From: Salinicola peritrichatus
GTDB lineage: Bacteria > Pseudomonadota > Gammaproteobacteria > Pseudomonadales > Halomonadaceae
Length of the DNA: 64,000 nt
Direction: 5' to 3'
Assembly: GCF_003206715.1 (NCBI RefSeq)
Contig: NZ_PZJU01000029.1
Location: 45,448-109,447, forward strand
The position numbers were made by a program, and so were the translations under genes. Shown in pieces: positions 46,470 through 55,050 of this stretch (within the stretch, counting starts at the first letter, position 1; each line of letters starts with the position of its first letter). The notes under the pieces are model-generated. The model was not told where the DNA came from and did no database searches. It was given only the letters and a program-made list of their open reading frames with translations.

Positions 46470-47129
46470 TCAGCGCGAGGCCCCGTTCGGCGCTCGCGGT
46501 ACTGGCGACGTGGTCTGACGGCGCCGCTGCGGATGATAGCGCAACTCGCCGTGGCTTGGTGCTCGGGTCAGCGAAACGTCGAGACCGAAGCCGACCGACA
46601 GCAGTTCCACCAGCATCATTGCCGACAATCCCCATATGACGCGCTCATCCACCCGATAACTGGGTACGTAATAGGGTTGGTCGTCGACCGGGATGACATC
46701 GGTGTGGGTGCGGCGGTCGTCGAGGAAGTGGCTGAGCGGCACCTCGAAGATGGCGGCGATTTCGCCCGGTTCGGCGACCAGCGGGAGACCGGGCGGGATC
46801 ACTCCGACGAAGGGTGTCACGCGCAGGCCGTGCAGCGAGATCACGTCGCTCAGGCGACCGACGACCTGCACCGCATCCGCATTCAAGCCGATCTCTTCCT
46901 GGGACTCCCGCAGGGCGGTAGTCAGCAGGTCGCCATCCTCGGGCTCGCGCTTGCCGCCGGGGAAGGCGACCTGGCCGGCGTGCTGCTTGAGATGGGCGGT
47001 GCGCTGGGTGAACAGCAGGGTCGGCTCGGGCCCGTCGATGATCGGGATCAACACGGCTGCCTGGGCGAAGGCGCTGCTCAACCTTCTGGGGTGGTGCGCT
47101 TGCAGACGCTCGTTGAGTTTCTCTAACAT
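46470..47129 (-). CDS. CoA pyrophosphatase-like Nudix hydrolase (NudL type)
   Basis: 219 aa. The Nudix box GGKREPEDGDLLTTALRESQ continuing EEIGL has the required G, E, RE and EE positions, and the preceding LLFTQRTAHLKQHAGQVAFPGG is the CoA-pyrophosphatase subfamily motif. It would cleave CoA or its derivatives to 4'-phosphopantetheine and 3',5'-ADP. The C-terminal ~30 residues are basic and low-complexity. First gene of a pair with the dioxygenase; divergent from the second Nudix gene, 62 nt away. Confidence 0.88.
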   Translation of the reverse strand: MLEKLNERLQAHHPRRLSSAFAQAAVLIPIIDGPEPTLLFTQRTAHLKQHAGQVAFPGGKREPEDGDLLTTALRESQEEIGLNADAVQVVGRLSDVISLHGLRVTPFVGVIPPGLPLVAEPGEIAAIFEVPLSHFLDDRRTHTDVIPVDDQPYYVPSYRVDERVIWGLSAMMLVELLSVGFGLDVSLTRAPSHGELRYHPQRRRQTTSPVPRAPNGASR

Positions 47130-47191
47130 GGTGACTCGGCTCTGTCTGGCCGGCGTACCGATGGGTACCTGGCGGCTGTTGCGAGACGCCG

Positions 47192-47749
47192 ATGAATTAC
47201 TGTAGCCAGTGTGGCCATCCTGTACGTTTCGCCGTGCCCGAGGACGACGATCGTCCGCGTTTTCTATGCGATGCCTGTGGCGTCGTCCATTATCAAAACC
47301 CGCGTATCGTCGCCGGAACCCTGCCGGTGGCCGGCGAGCGGATTCTGCTCTGTCGCCGTGCGATCTCGCCGCGCAAGGGTTTCTGGACGCTGCCCGCCGG
47401 CTTCATGGAAAACGGCGAGACCGTCGAACAGGCGGCGCTGCGCGAGACCCGCGAGGAAGCCCGCGCGGTGGTCGACGCCCCTTCACTTTATACGCTGATC
47501 AGCCTGCCGCACATCAATCAGGTCTACATGATCTTTCTCGGCGAACTGAACGGCGATTTCGCCGCCGGCCCGGAAAGCCTGGAAGTGGAGCTGTTCGAGG
47601 AAACCCAGATCCCCTGGGACGAACTCGCTTTTCCGACCATCGAGCGCACCTTGCGCCAGTTCTTCGACGATCGCCGCCGTGGAACCTTTGAACTGCAACT
47701 GAGCCAGATCGGCAAGGAAGAGCGGGAGCGCTACTTCGGCTCGGCTTGA
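47192..47749 (+). CDS. Zinc-ribbon Nudix hydrolase
   Basis: 185 aa. N-terminal zinc ribbon, CSQCGHPV then CDACGVVHYQNP (CX2C...CX2C, residues 4-29), followed by the Nudix box GFMENGETVEQAALRETREE (about 70-89). The family's usual Gly after EE is replaced by Arg (EEARA). Members with this ribbon include NudC-like NADH/RNA-decapping enzymes and ADP-ribose hydrolases; the domain order here is the short form. Cytosolic. Monocistronic, convergent with the NIF3-like gene. Confidence 0.85.
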   Translation: MNYCSQCGHPVRFAVPEDDDRPRFLCDACGVVHYQNPRIVAGTLPVAGERILLCRRAISPRKGFWTLPAGFMENGETVEQAALRETREEARAVVDAPSLYTLISLPHINQVYMIFLGELNGDFAAGPESLEVELFEETQIPWDELAFPTIERTLRQFFDDRRRGTFELQLSQIGKEERERYFGSA

Positions 47750-47772
47750 GCAGGCTCCGAGTGGGTTGGCTC

Positions 47773-48102
47773 TCAGGCCTCGGGCAACGATTCCACGTCG
47801 CTCAGCGGCCACACATCGAAGGCCGGCTCTTCGTAGGGATGGGCTTCGATCAGGGCGGCGACGGCGGCACGGATGCGCTGATCCTCGCACACCAGCTCGA
47901 CCCGATACTCCTCGACCGTTTCCAGTGCGCCCACCGAACCGATATGCGGCTGGGCGCCGGCGAGCGGGCGGAACTGCCCCTGCCCGCGAATCTGGAAGCA
48001 GCACGCCTCGTAGTCGCCGATCTTTCCCGCGCCGGTGGCGAATACCGCTGTCTTGACACGTTCGAGGTCCGCCTCGGGAACGTAGAACGCCAGTTTGTAC
48101 AT
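47773..48102 (-). CDS. Small NIF3/YqfO-type domain protein
   Basis: 109 aa: MYKLAFYVPEADLERVKTAV, then GAGKIGDYEACCFQIRGQGQ and a C-terminal EAHPYEEPAFDVWPL. This is the PII/CutA-like inserted domain of YqfO/NIF3 proteins occurring alone; the dinuclear-metal NIF3 domains are absent. Function unknown, often given as NGG1p-interacting factor 3-like. GGGAGG is 5 nt before the ATG at 48102; the longer frame to 48333 runs into a repeat element and is rejected. Confidence 0.83.
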   Translation of the reverse strand: MYKLAFYVPEADLERVKTAVFATGAGKIGDYEACCFQIRGQGQFRPLAGAQPHIGSVGALETVEEYRVELVCEDQRIRAAVAALIEAHPYEEPAFDVWPLSDVESLPEA

Positions 48103-48196
48103 TTGTCCTCCCGTTTTGGATGCTGCCGCGACGGTGGGCCGTATACGGCGATGATGGCATAATGGCCCCCGTTTCGACAGCGGCCCGCCGCGCTCT

Positions 48197-48338
48197 GGAG
48201 AATGCCGATAAACCACTGCGCTTGCCCACGCAGCGTTGAAATCCGCCTCACAATGCTCATTTACGACTTGTAAACTGCGCTTCTTCGGAGGATTTCGCCT
48301 TGCCTGACCATCGCTCGTGACGTTTGTCGACATCCTCC
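48197..48338. mobile_element. MITE-like repeat (family A) before ftsB
   Basis: 142-bp copy with imperfect 17-bp inverted ends (48197-48213, 48322-48338; three mismatches) and the family core CTCATTTACGACTTGTAAAC at about 48256-48275. It lies in the divergent spacer between the NIF3-like gene and ftsB, leaving only 44 bp to the ftsB start, so promoter elements for ftsB may lie within or just downstream of it. Confidence 0.85.
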
Positions 48339-48382
48339 TCTGTCACTCACCTCTGGATTTTCGTCGATCGGGATAGGTTGCG

Positions 48383-48703
48383 ATGTGGAAATGGGTCATG
48401 CTGGTCTTGGTCATGATGCTGGGGCTGATGCAGTACCGGCTCTGGTTCGGTGAGGGCGGTATTCGCGAGTTCAACGACATCCAGGCGCGTGCCGATGCGC
48501 TGGAAGGCGCGACCGATACCCTGAAGGCCCGCAATGACCGACTCGCCGCCGAGGTCGTCGATCTCAAGACCGGTCTCGATGCCATCGAGGAGCGTGCCCG
48601 CAGCGACATCGGCATGGTGCGCCAGGACGAGCAGTTCTTCTGGGTGCCGAATGTCGATACCGGCAAGGGACCGGCGGCCAAGACAGGAGTCGTGCAGCCA
48701 TGA
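48383..48703 (+). CDS. ftsB: Cell-division protein FtsB
   Basis: 106-aa bitopic membrane protein of the divisome, forming the FtsQ-FtsB-FtsL complex at midcell. One N-terminal helix (residues 3-20, [19 protein letters not shown]), then a coiled coil (about 28-72, [26 protein letters not shown]) and the family segment [17 protein letters not shown]. The stop overlaps the ispD start by 4 nt (ATGA), the usual ftsB-ispD coupling. In many gammaproteobacteria eno precedes ftsB; here a NIF3-like gene and a repeat element are upstream instead. Confidence 0.95.
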   Translation: MWKWVMLVLVMMLGLMQYRLWFGEGGIREFNDIQARADALEGATDTLKARNDRLAAEVVDLKTGLDAIEERARSDIGMVRQDEQFFWVPNVDTGKGPAAKTGVVQP

Positions 48704-49422
48704 AACTGTGGTTGATCGTTCCTGCCGCCGGCCGCGGCAGCCGCATGCAGGCCGACCGTCCCAAACAGTACCTTTCCCTGCACGGCCGCAGCGTGCTGGC
48801 GCGCACCCTCGAGCGCCTTCATCAGGCATTCCCCGATGCCATTCTCCGACTCTGTCTCGATCCCGAGGATGCCTGGTTCGATCCGGAGGACGTGCCGTTT
48901 GGCGAGTGGCAGCGCGTCAGCGGTGGCGAGGAGCGCGTGGATACGGTCCGCCGTGCGTTATCCACATTGGCAGACGAGGCGGCCGACGACGATTGGGTAT
49001 TGGTGCACGACGCCGCGCGGCCCTGCGTGCGTCTCGAAGACCTTCATCGCTTGCGAACGGCACTCGACGACGAGGCTATCGGCGCGCTGCTGGCGACGCC
49101 GGTGGCGGATACCATGAAGCGTGCCGACGAGCGCGGCCGGGTCAGCCACACCGAACCCCGCGACGGGCTGTGGCATGCGATGACACCGCAGGCGTTTCGC
49201 TTCGATCTGCTGCGTCAGGCGCTCGATGCCGCGCTCGCCACCGGCGCTTCGGTGACCGACGAGGCGTCGGCGATCGAGGCCATGGGGCTGGCGCCTCGAC
49301 TGGTGCCGGGCAGTCGCGACAATCTCAAGATCACGCGGCCGGAGGATCTGGCGCTGGCGGCCCGGATCCTTGCGTTGCAGATGGACCCGGCCTCGGCCGC
49401 AGAACAGGGAGCCGACGCATGA
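48700..49422 (+). CDS. ispD: 2-C-methyl-D-erythritol 4-phosphate cytidylyltransferase
   Basis: Third enzyme of the MEP isoprenoid pathway, making CDP-methylerythritol from MEP and CTP. 240 aa. The CTP loop [18 protein letters not shown] (residues ~6-23, with the conserved Arg and Lys), [11 protein letters not shown] with the metal-binding Asp, and the C-terminal TDEASAIEA are all present. Overlaps ftsB by 4 nt and ispF by 4 nt, so all three are translated in sequence. Cytosolic and essential in most bacteria with this pathway. Confidence 0.97.
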   Translation: MKLWLIVPAAGRGSRMQADRPKQYLSLHGRSVLARTLERLHQAFPDAILRLCLDPEDAWFDPEDVPFGEWQRVSGGEERVDTVRRALSTLADEAADDDWVLVHDAARPCVRLEDLHRLRTALDDEAIGALLATPVADTMKRADERGRVSHTEPRDGLWHAMTPQAFRFDLLRQALDAALATGASVTDEASAIEAMGLAPRLVPGSRDNLKITRPEDLALAARILALQMDPASAAEQGADA

Positions 49423-49904
49423 ATCTCAGAATCGGACATGGTTTCGACGTCCATCGCTTCGGCGAAGGCAATCATCTGATGATCGGCGGCGTGCGCCTGC
49501 CTTTCGAGCGCGGTTTCGTGGCCCACTCCGACGGCGACGTGCTACTGCATGCGATCAGCGATGCGCTGCTGGGGGCCTGCGCCCTGGGCGACATCGGCCG
49601 CCATTTTCCCGATACCGATCCGGCATGGCGGGGCGCGGACAGTCGCGGCCTGCTGCGCCACGTCGTCGCTCTGGTGCGTGACGCGGGCTATTGCGTCGGC
49701 AATCTCGATGCCACGTTGATGGCCCAGGCTCCACGCATGGCCGAGTGGATTCTGCCCATGCGCGAAACCATCGCCGCCGATCTCGGCGTCGCCATCGGCG
49801 ACGTCAACGTCAAGGCGACCACCACCGAGCGGCTCGGCTTCACCGGGCGCGGCGAGGGGATCGCCGCCGAGGCGGTGGTGCTGTTGATGGCGGCCAAAGC
49901 GTGA
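49419..49904 (+). CDS. ispF: 2-C-methyl-D-erythritol 2,4-cyclodiphosphate synthase
   Basis: Cyclises CDP-ME-2-phosphate to MEcPP in the MEP pathway. 161 aa. [14 protein letters not shown] carries the zinc-binding Asp-His pair (residues ~10-12), [18 protein letters not shown] the third ligand, [11 protein letters not shown] the loop of the trimer interface, and [21 protein letters not shown] the C-terminal signature. The ATG overlaps the ispD stop (ATGA); AGGGAG precedes it. Its TGA overlaps the GTG start of truD (GTGA). Confidence 0.97.
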   Translation: MNLRIGHGFDVHRFGEGNHLMIGGVRLPFERGFVAHSDGDVLLHAISDALLGACALGDIGRHFPDTDPAWRGADSRGLLRHVVALVRDAGYCVGNLDATLMAQAPRMAEWILPMRETIAADLGVAIGDVNVKATTTERLGFTGRGEGIAAEAVVLLMAAKA

Positions 49905-49972
49905 GCGAAGAATCGGACGTGAGCGAAGAATCGGACGTGAGCGAAGAATCTGGCGCGAGCGAAGAGGCCGCG
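49901..49972 (+). repeat. 18-bp tandem repeat at the truD 5' end
   Basis: Three in-frame copies of GTGAGCGAAGAATCGGAC (49901-49918, 49919-49936, 49937-49954; the third diverges in its last bases) and a degenerate fourth at 49955-49972. Each unit is six codons (VSEESD) and begins with a GTG that could start translation, so copy-number change alters the N-terminus without changing frame. Confidence 0.95.
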
Positions 49973-51004
49973 CTCTGGCCGCCACGCTGGGCCTTCGTCG
50001 ATGGCGAGCCCTCGCTGGCGGGGTTGTATCGTCAGTGTCCCGAGGATTTTCAGGTCGAGGAGCAGCTCGATTTCGAGCCCGAGGGCCATGGAGAACATTT
50101 GTGGTTGTGGATCGAAAAGCGGGCGCTGACGACGCCGGATCTGGCGCGCCACCTGGCCCGGCTGGCCGGCATCGCGGTACGTGACGTCGGCTTCAGCGGG
50201 CTCAAGGATCGCGATGCGGTCACCCGCCAATGGTTCTCGCTGGCGCTGCCCGGCCGGGAGCTGGCAGCGGGCTGGGACGCGGCGCTCGCCGAGCGCGGGG
50301 CGCGCGTGCTCTCGGCGGCACGGCATCCGCGCAAGCTGAAGCGTGGCGTGCATCGTGGCAACCGGTTCCGGCTGCGCATCGCCGGGAAGGCGATCGAGCA
50401 CGAAGCCACGCGGTTGCGCTGGCGGCGCATCGTCGACCAGGGCGTGCCGAACTACTTCGGGCCGCAGCGCTTCGGCCCGGATGGGCGCAATCTGCAGCGT
50501 GCCCGGCAACTGCTGGTGCGAGGCTGGCGCAAGCGACAGGATCCCCAGGGCCTGCTCCTTTCGACCGCACGCAGCTATCTTTTCAATACGCTGCTGTCCG
50601 AACGTGTCGCGGACGGCACCTGGTGCACGCCGCTGGATGGCGACGTGCTCAACCTGGAAGGCACGGCCAGCCGGTTCGGGGCGGCGACGGTCGACGCCGA
50701 ACTGTCGGCACGCGCCAGCGCCGGCGATCTCCATCCCACCGGACCGCTGTGGGGATGTGGCAATCGGGAAACCGCTGGCGATGTTGCCGAGCGCGAAGCC
50801 CGGTTGGCCGCGCGCTACCCCGAGCTGAGCCAGGGGCTGGAGGCGGCCGGCGCCCGTCAGCAGCGACGAGCGCTGCGCGTGAACGTGGCCGAAGCGACAT
50901 GGGAGCGTCGGGCCGATGCCGTGTGGCTCGGTTTCACGCTGCCGCGCGGGGCTTTTGCCACGGCCGTGCTGCGAGAGCTGTTTCGACATCCGACACTGAC
51001 ATGA
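49901..51004 (+). CDS. truD: tRNA pseudouridine(13) synthase TruD
   Basis: Converts U13 of tRNA-Glu to pseudouridine. 367 aa. The catalytic Asp is in [15 protein letters not shown], and [16 protein letters not shown] with the PTGPLWGCG segment are TruD signatures. The start is GTG at 49901, overlapping the ispF stop. The first ~22 residues are not part of the usual fold: they are an acidic tandem repeat, VSEESD three times. GTG codons at 49919 and 49937 are equally placed for starting, so the true N-terminus is uncertain by up to 12 residues. Followed by surE 61 nt later. Confidence 0.95.
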   Translation: MSEESDVSEESDVSEESGASEEAALWPPRWAFVDGEPSLAGLYRQCPEDFQVEEQLDFEPEGHGEHLWLWIEKRALTTPDLARHLARLAGIAVRDVGFSGLKDRDAVTRQWFSLALPGRELAAGWDAALAERGARVLSAARHPRKLKRGVHRGNRFRLRIAGKAIEHEATRLRWRRIVDQGVPNYFGPQRFGPDGRNLQRARQLLVRGWRKRQDPQGLLLSTARSYLFNTLLSERVADGTWCTPLDGDVLNLEGTASRFGAATVDAELSARASAGDLHPTGPLWGCGNRETAGDVAEREARLAARYPELSQGLEAAGARQQRRALRVNVAEATWERRADAVWLGFTLPRGAFATAVLRELFRHPTLT

Positions 51005-51065
51005 CCGGCGGTGTCCAGGGTCAACGAGAGCGGTCGGTGAGAACGAGCCATAAGGAGTGAGGAAG

Positions 51066-51818
51066 ATGCGCAGACTGCTACTGTCCAATGACGATGGCGT
51101 TCACGCCCCCGGGCTGCAAGCGCTGGCGCAGGCACTCGAAGCGCATGCGCGGCTGAGAGTGGTGGCGCCGGATCGTGACATGAGCGGGGCCAGCAATTCG
51201 CTGACGCTGACACGGCCGCTGGCGCTGACGCCTATCGACAACGGTTTCTACAGCGTCGACGGCACGCCGGCCGACTGCGTCTATCTCGGCGTCAACGGCG
51301 TCTGGGAAGAGAAGCCCGATCTGGTCATCTCGGGTATCAATCACGGCGCCAACCTGGGCGACGACGTGCTCTATTCCGGGACCGTCGCCGCGGCGATGGA
51401 GGGCCGCAATCTGGGCATGGCGGCGATCGCCATCTCGCTCTGCGGCCAGCGCCATTTCGAGACCGCCGGGCGGGTGGCGGCGAGCCTGGTGGGCGCCGCC
51501 GACAACCTGTCGCTGCCGCCGCGCAGCCTGCTCAACGTCAACGTGCCGGATCTGCCCTGGAGCGAGATCCGCGGGTTCCGCGTCACCCGCCTGGGATATC
51601 GCGGTCCGGCCTCGCAGCCGATTCACATGCAGGACCCACGCGGTCGCGACCGCTACTGGATCGCGGCGGTTTCCGAGAACGCCGACGATGGCCCGGATAC
51701 CGACTTTGCGGCAATCGAAGGCGGGTTCGTGTCGATCACGCCGCTGCAAACCGATCTTACCCGTCACGAGACGCTCGATGATGTACAGGGCTGGCTGGAT
51801 GGATTGTCACACGCCTGA
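51066..51818 (+). CDS. surE: 5'/3'-nucleotidase SurE
   Basis: Broad-specificity nucleotidase/exopolyphosphatase involved in stationary-phase survival. 250 aa. [17 protein letters not shown] holds the metal-binding Asp-Asp pair (residues ~9-10), [14 protein letters not shown] the loop that follows, and [25 protein letters not shown] the Asn ligand and core. The ATG at 51066 is preferred, with AAGGAG 8 nt upstream; a GTG at 51057 is possible. It sits with pcm and, further on, nlpD and rpoS, the conserved stationary-phase block. Confidence 0.96.
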   Translation: MRRLLLSNDDGVHAPGLQALAQALEAHARLRVVAPDRDMSGASNSLTLTRPLALTPIDNGFYSVDGTPADCVYLGVNGVWEEKPDLVISGINHGANLGDDVLYSGTVAAAMEGRNLGMAAIAISLCGQRHFETAGRVAASLVGAADNLSLPPRSLLNVNVPDLPWSEIRGFRVTRLGYRGPASQPIHMQDPRGRDRYWIAAVSENADDGPDTDFAAIEGGFVSITPLQTDLTRHETLDDVQGWLDGLSHA

Positions 51819-51837
51819 GGAACTCAGCGGTGTCGGC

Positions 51838-52473
51838 ATGACGTCGCAACGAACGCGCAATCGCATGGTCGAGCGCTTGGTGGCCGCCGGCATTCGTCAT
51901 GCCAAGGTGCTCGAGGTGATGGCCGCGGAACCGCGCCATTTGTTTCTCGACGAAGCGCTGGCGCATCGTGCCTACGAGGATACCTCGCTGCCACTGGGGC
52001 TGGGGCAGACGCTGTCGCAGCCTTGGATCGTGGCGCGGATGAGCGAGCTGGTGGCGCTGGCCGAGCCGCGGCGGGTACTCGAGATCGGTACCGGCTCGGG
52101 CTACCAGACGCTGATCCTGGCGCGGCTGGTGGAACGGGTATGGAGCGTCGAACGTATCGCCGCGCTGCAGGCGCGGGCGCGACAGCGGCTGCGTCGCCTG
52201 GGCGCCGGCAATGTCTTCCTGCGCCATGCCGACGGCGGCCAGGGGTGGCCGCAGGCGGCGCCGTTCGATGTCATCTTGTTGACGGCCTGCGCCAGCCAGT
52301 TGCCCCAGACACTGTTGTCGCAGCTGCGTGATGGCGGCGTGCTGATCGCGCCGTTGGCCGATGGCGAGGGGCGCCAGTGGCTGACCCGCATACGTCGCCG
52401 GGGTCAGGCCTTCGATCATCAACGTCTTGAAGAGGTGCGTTTCGTGCCGTTATTGGAAGGAGTCATTCGTTGA
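51838..52473 (+). CDS. pcm: Protein-L-isoaspartate O-methyltransferase
   Basis: Repairs isoaspartyl damage in proteins using S-adenosylmethionine. 211 aa. The AdoMet loop VLEIGTGSGYQTLILARL (near residues 80-97), SLPLGLGQTLSQPWIVARM, and C-terminal LEEVRFVPLLEGV match Pcm; VWSVERI is motif II. The substrate-side RHLFLDEALAHRAYED is also typical. The ATG at 51838 gives the usual N-terminus, but an in-frame ATG at 51799, inside surE, has a better ribosome site (AGGG), so coupling with surE is possible. Its TGA overlaps the TTG start of the next gene. Confidence 0.93.
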   Translation: MTSQRTRNRMVERLVAAGIRHAKVLEVMAAEPRHLFLDEALAHRAYEDTSLPLGLGQTLSQPWIVARMSELVALAEPRRVLEIGTGSGYQTLILARLVERVWSVERIAALQARARQRLRRLGAGNVFLRHADGGQGWPQAAPFDVILLTACASQLPQTLLSQLRDGGVLIAPLADGEGRQWLTRIRRRGQAFDHQRLEEVRFVPLLEGVIR

Positions 52474-53387
52474 AACGCATCGCGACAACGTTTTTGAAAG
52501 GAATGGGGATGGGTGCGGCGGATGCGGTGCCGGGTGTCTCCGGCGGCACCATCGCACTGATCGTGGGCATCTACGGGGAATTGATCGAGACCATCAAGCG
52601 CTTCGGGCCGGGCGCCATCGGGGTCTGGCGCCGGGAAGGCACCGCGGGCCTGGTCGGCTATCTCAACCTGCGTTTCCTGATCCCGCTGATATTGGGCATC
52701 GGCGTCAGCCTGGTTACCGTCGCCCATCTGGTCACCTGGCTGATGGCGCAGCACGTTCTGCTGCTCAATGCTTTCTTCTTCGGCCTGGTGCTGGCATCCG
52801 CCTGGATCGTGACCCTGCAGGTCGGTCACTGGCGCTGGCGCTACCTGTCGCCTGTGCTGTTCGGACTGGTGGTCGCCGTCTATCTGCCGCATCTGTTGCC
52901 GGACATGAGCCAGGCAGGCAGCACGACGCTGTTCATCGCCGGGGCGATCGCCATCAGTGCGATGCTGCTGCCTGGTGTTTCGGGTAGCTTCCTGCTGCTG
53001 GTGATGGGGCTCTACGGCACGGTGATGAGCGGCATCAAGAGCTTCGATCTGGGGCTCATCGTGGTCTTCGGCGCCGGTTGCGTACTGGGACTCTTCACCT
53101 TTTCTCGACTGCTCTCGTGGCTGCTGCGCCGCTACCACGCGCTGACGTTGATGGCGATCGTCGGCTTCATCCTGGGCTCGCTGCCCCAGCTCTGGCCCTG
53201 GCGCCAGGTGCTGAGCTACCGCATGGCGGAGAACGGCCAATCGGTGGCGTTGGCCTATCGCTATCTCATGCCGTCGGATTACGCCGCGGTCACCGGCCAG
53301 CCATCGCAGTGGATTGCCGCGATAGCATTGATCGTCGTAGGTATCGTAGTGGTAATGTGCCTGGGCGAGCGGAAGGAGAAGGCGTAG
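52470..53387 (+). CDS. DUF368 membrane protein (PopT-like undecaprenyl-phosphate translocase family)
   Basis: 305-aa polytopic membrane protein with about eight helices. The DUF368 family repeats are visible: GAADAVPGVSGGTIALIVGIYGELI near the N-terminus and ISAMLLPGVSGSFLLLVMGLYG in the middle, an inverted-topology pair with PGVSG in each half. Some members recycle the C55 lipid carrier across the inner membrane. The start is TTG at 52470 with AAGGAG 8 nt upstream, overlapping the pcm stop. In E. coli nothing sits between pcm and nlpD; here this gene does. Confidence 0.9.
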   Translation: MKRIATTFLKGMGMGAADAVPGVSGGTIALIVGIYGELIETIKRFGPGAIGVWRREGTAGLVGYLNLRFLIPLILGIGVSLVTVAHLVTWLMAQHVLLLNAFFFGLVLASAWIVTLQVGHWRWRYLSPVLFGLVVAVYLPHLLPDMSQAGSTTLFIAGAIAISAMLLPGVSGSFLLLVMGLYGTVMSGIKSFDLGLIVVFGAGCVLGLFTFSRLLSWLLRRYHALTLMAIVGFILGSLPQLWPWRQVLSYRMAENGQSVALAYRYLMPSDYAAVTGQPSQWIAAIALIVVGIVVVMCLGERKEKA

Positions 53388-53389
53388 CC

Positions 53390-53532
53390 GGAGAATGCTG
53401 ACAAACTACTGCGCTTGCCCATGCAGCGTTGAAAATCCGCCTCAAAATGCTCATTTACGACATGTAAACTGCGCTTCTTCGGCGGATTTCGCCTTGCCTG
53501 GCCATCGCTCGTGACGTTTGTCAGTATCCTCG
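53390..53532. mobile_element. MITE-like repeat (family A) before nlpD
   Basis: 143-bp copy starting 3 bp after the DUF368 stop codon, ends GGAGAATGCTGACAAAC (53390-53406) and its inverse at 53516-53532 with three mismatches; interior nearly identical to the 48197 copy. It leaves 54 bp before the nlpD start, so it separates nlpD-rpoS from the upstream operon. Confidence 0.88.
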
Positions 53533-53586
53533 CCGGGCGCCTGCCGATCCCTTCACGGCTTTTCGTCACGAAAAAGGAATTTTCTC

Positions 53587-54738
53587 ATGAGCAAGCGTCA
53601 TACGGCCCTGTTACTGGGAGTCTTACCCGCGATGGTCATCGGCTTGAATGCCTGTACCACCTCCAGCGGGCAACCGCAGGTCCAGGATCTTTCGGTCAGT
53701 CGCAACAGCCAACCGAGCTCGACTTATACCGTCAAAAGTGGCGATACCATCTATGGCATTGCGTGGCAGAACCGGGTCGACTTCCGTGATCTGGCGCAGT
53801 GGAACGGCATCTCGCCACCTTATCGGCTCGAGCCGGGCCAGCAACTGCGGCTGACTTCCGGCGCCAGCGTGAGCGGCAGGCAGAACGTGGCGTCCTCCGG
53901 CGGGGGCGCTACCGCTACGCCATTGGGCGGTGGCAATACGCAGGCCAGCGGGGACGATGAAAACCCGTCCTGGCTGTTGCCGGCTACGGGCGGCGCGGCT
54001 GCCAGCGCCGGCCAGACGTCATCGTCCAGCTCAGCGGGCGCCAGTTCAACGGGCGCCAGTTCAATGGGCGATGCCTCGCCGGGGCCGGTATACGATCAGA
54101 ATCAGACACAACCCGATTCTAATGCGGTGGCGGCGGCCGGTAATGCGGCTTCCGGGCAACAGGCGGCGTCCGCGTCTCAAGATTCGGCGGCGTCGGAGCA
54201 GGGACCGACATCGTTGGCGACGGCTGACACCGCTTCGTCATCTTCATCTGCTTCCATGGCACGTGAGGATACGCGCACCCCGGCCGGCAACGATGCCGGC
54301 ACCGAGGTTGCGGGTGAGCCCAGCGGAGCACCGGATCGTTCCGATCGGACCTATCAGCCGGTGGAGGACGTACCCTGGCAATGGCCGGCCGACGGTCAGT
54401 TGATCGGCCGCTTCGACGACGACTCCAACATAACGCCCGGCATTGATATTGCCGGTCAAAAGGGGCAACCTGTGAAAGCAGCCGGACCAGGGATTGTGGT
54501 GTATGCCGGCGATGGTGTACGGGGATATGGAAATCTCATCATCCTCAAGCACAACGATCGCTTCTTGAGTGCCTATGCACACAACGACACGTTACGAGTG
54601 AAGGAGAACGATGTCGTTGAGGCCGGAGAAACGATAGCTACCATGGGGCAGACGGATGCTGACCAGGTTGAGCTACATTTCGAGGTTCGCGTCAACGGCC
54701 AGCCTCAAGACCCGCTGCAATACTTGCCCAAGCGCTGA
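53587..54738 (+). CDS. nlpD: Murein hydrolase activator lipoprotein NlpD
   Basis: 383-aa outer-membrane lipoprotein that activates the amidase AmiC during cell separation. Signal peptide with lipobox GLNAC (Cys23 lipidated), one LysM domain (residues ~47-90, YTVKSGDTIYGIAWQNRV), a long Ser/Ala/Gly-rich linker, and a C-terminal M23/LytM domain (PADGQLIGRFDDDSNITPGIDIAG to VELHFEVRVNGQPQDP). The LytM site lacks the first zinc ligands, as expected of a non-catalytic activator. AAGGA is 9 nt before the ATG. In enterics the main rpoS promoter lies inside this gene. Confidence 0.95.
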   Translation: MSKRHTALLLGVLPAMVIGLNACTTSSGQPQVQDLSVSRNSQPSSTYTVKSGDTIYGIAWQNRVDFRDLAQWNGISPPYRLEPGQQLRLTSGASVSGRQNVASSGGGATATPLGGGNTQASGDDENPSWLLPATGGAAASAGQTSSSSSAGASSTGASSMGDASPGPVYDQNQTQPDSNAVAAAGNAASGQQAASASQDSAASEQGPTSLATADTASSSSSASMAREDTRTPAGNDAGTEVAGEPSGAPDRSDRTYQPVEDVPWQWPADGQLIGRFDDDSNITPGIDIAGQKGQPVKAAGPGIVVYAGDGVRGYGNLIILKHNDRFLSAYAHNDTLRVKENDVVEAGETIATMGQTDADQVELHFEVRVNGQPQDPLQYLPKR

Positions 54739-55050
54739 TCGCGAGATCGGTGCTTCATACCGCTGCGTCGGGAAGCGTTGTGTTCGAACGCCGATCGACA
54801 TCCGAGCCATGCCGATGACCGTACGGGCTGCGATAGCCACTGCGGTCTTCGGTCGAAGGGGCCGGGACGGTCGGCGTCGCTCCCGCAACGTTTCCCGGGA
54901 TTTCAGGGAAAGTCCAAAACACAGCCACAACACGGATAGCCATAACACGGATAGCCATAACACGGATAGATAGATAGGAATGCGCGGTCGCCATGGGCGG
55001 TTGTGCTCCATGGCGAGGTACTCAGGTAGCCTAGATTGGGGGTAGTGGAC
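54739..55050 (+). promoter_or_regulatory. rpoS leader with 15-bp tandem repeats
   Basis: 312 bp between nlpD and rpoS with no supported gene. At 54926-54970 lie three tandem 15-bp units (CATAACACGGATAGC type), ending in GATAGATAGATAGG. In enterics the rpoS 5' leader folds to hide the ribosome site until small RNAs open it; this stretch is in the same place. The ribosome site before the start is weak (GTGGAC), in line with leader control. Confidence 0.65.

Noticed and set aside
45784-46635. A 283-aa version of the oxygenase
   Set aside because: Its first 60 residues lie in another frame of the CoA pyrophosphatase gene; the start at 46455 follows that gene's stop normally.
54926-54970. Tandem repeats in the rpoS leader as a CRISPR array
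   Set aside because: The 15-bp units are directly abutting with no spacers, and no cas gene is present.
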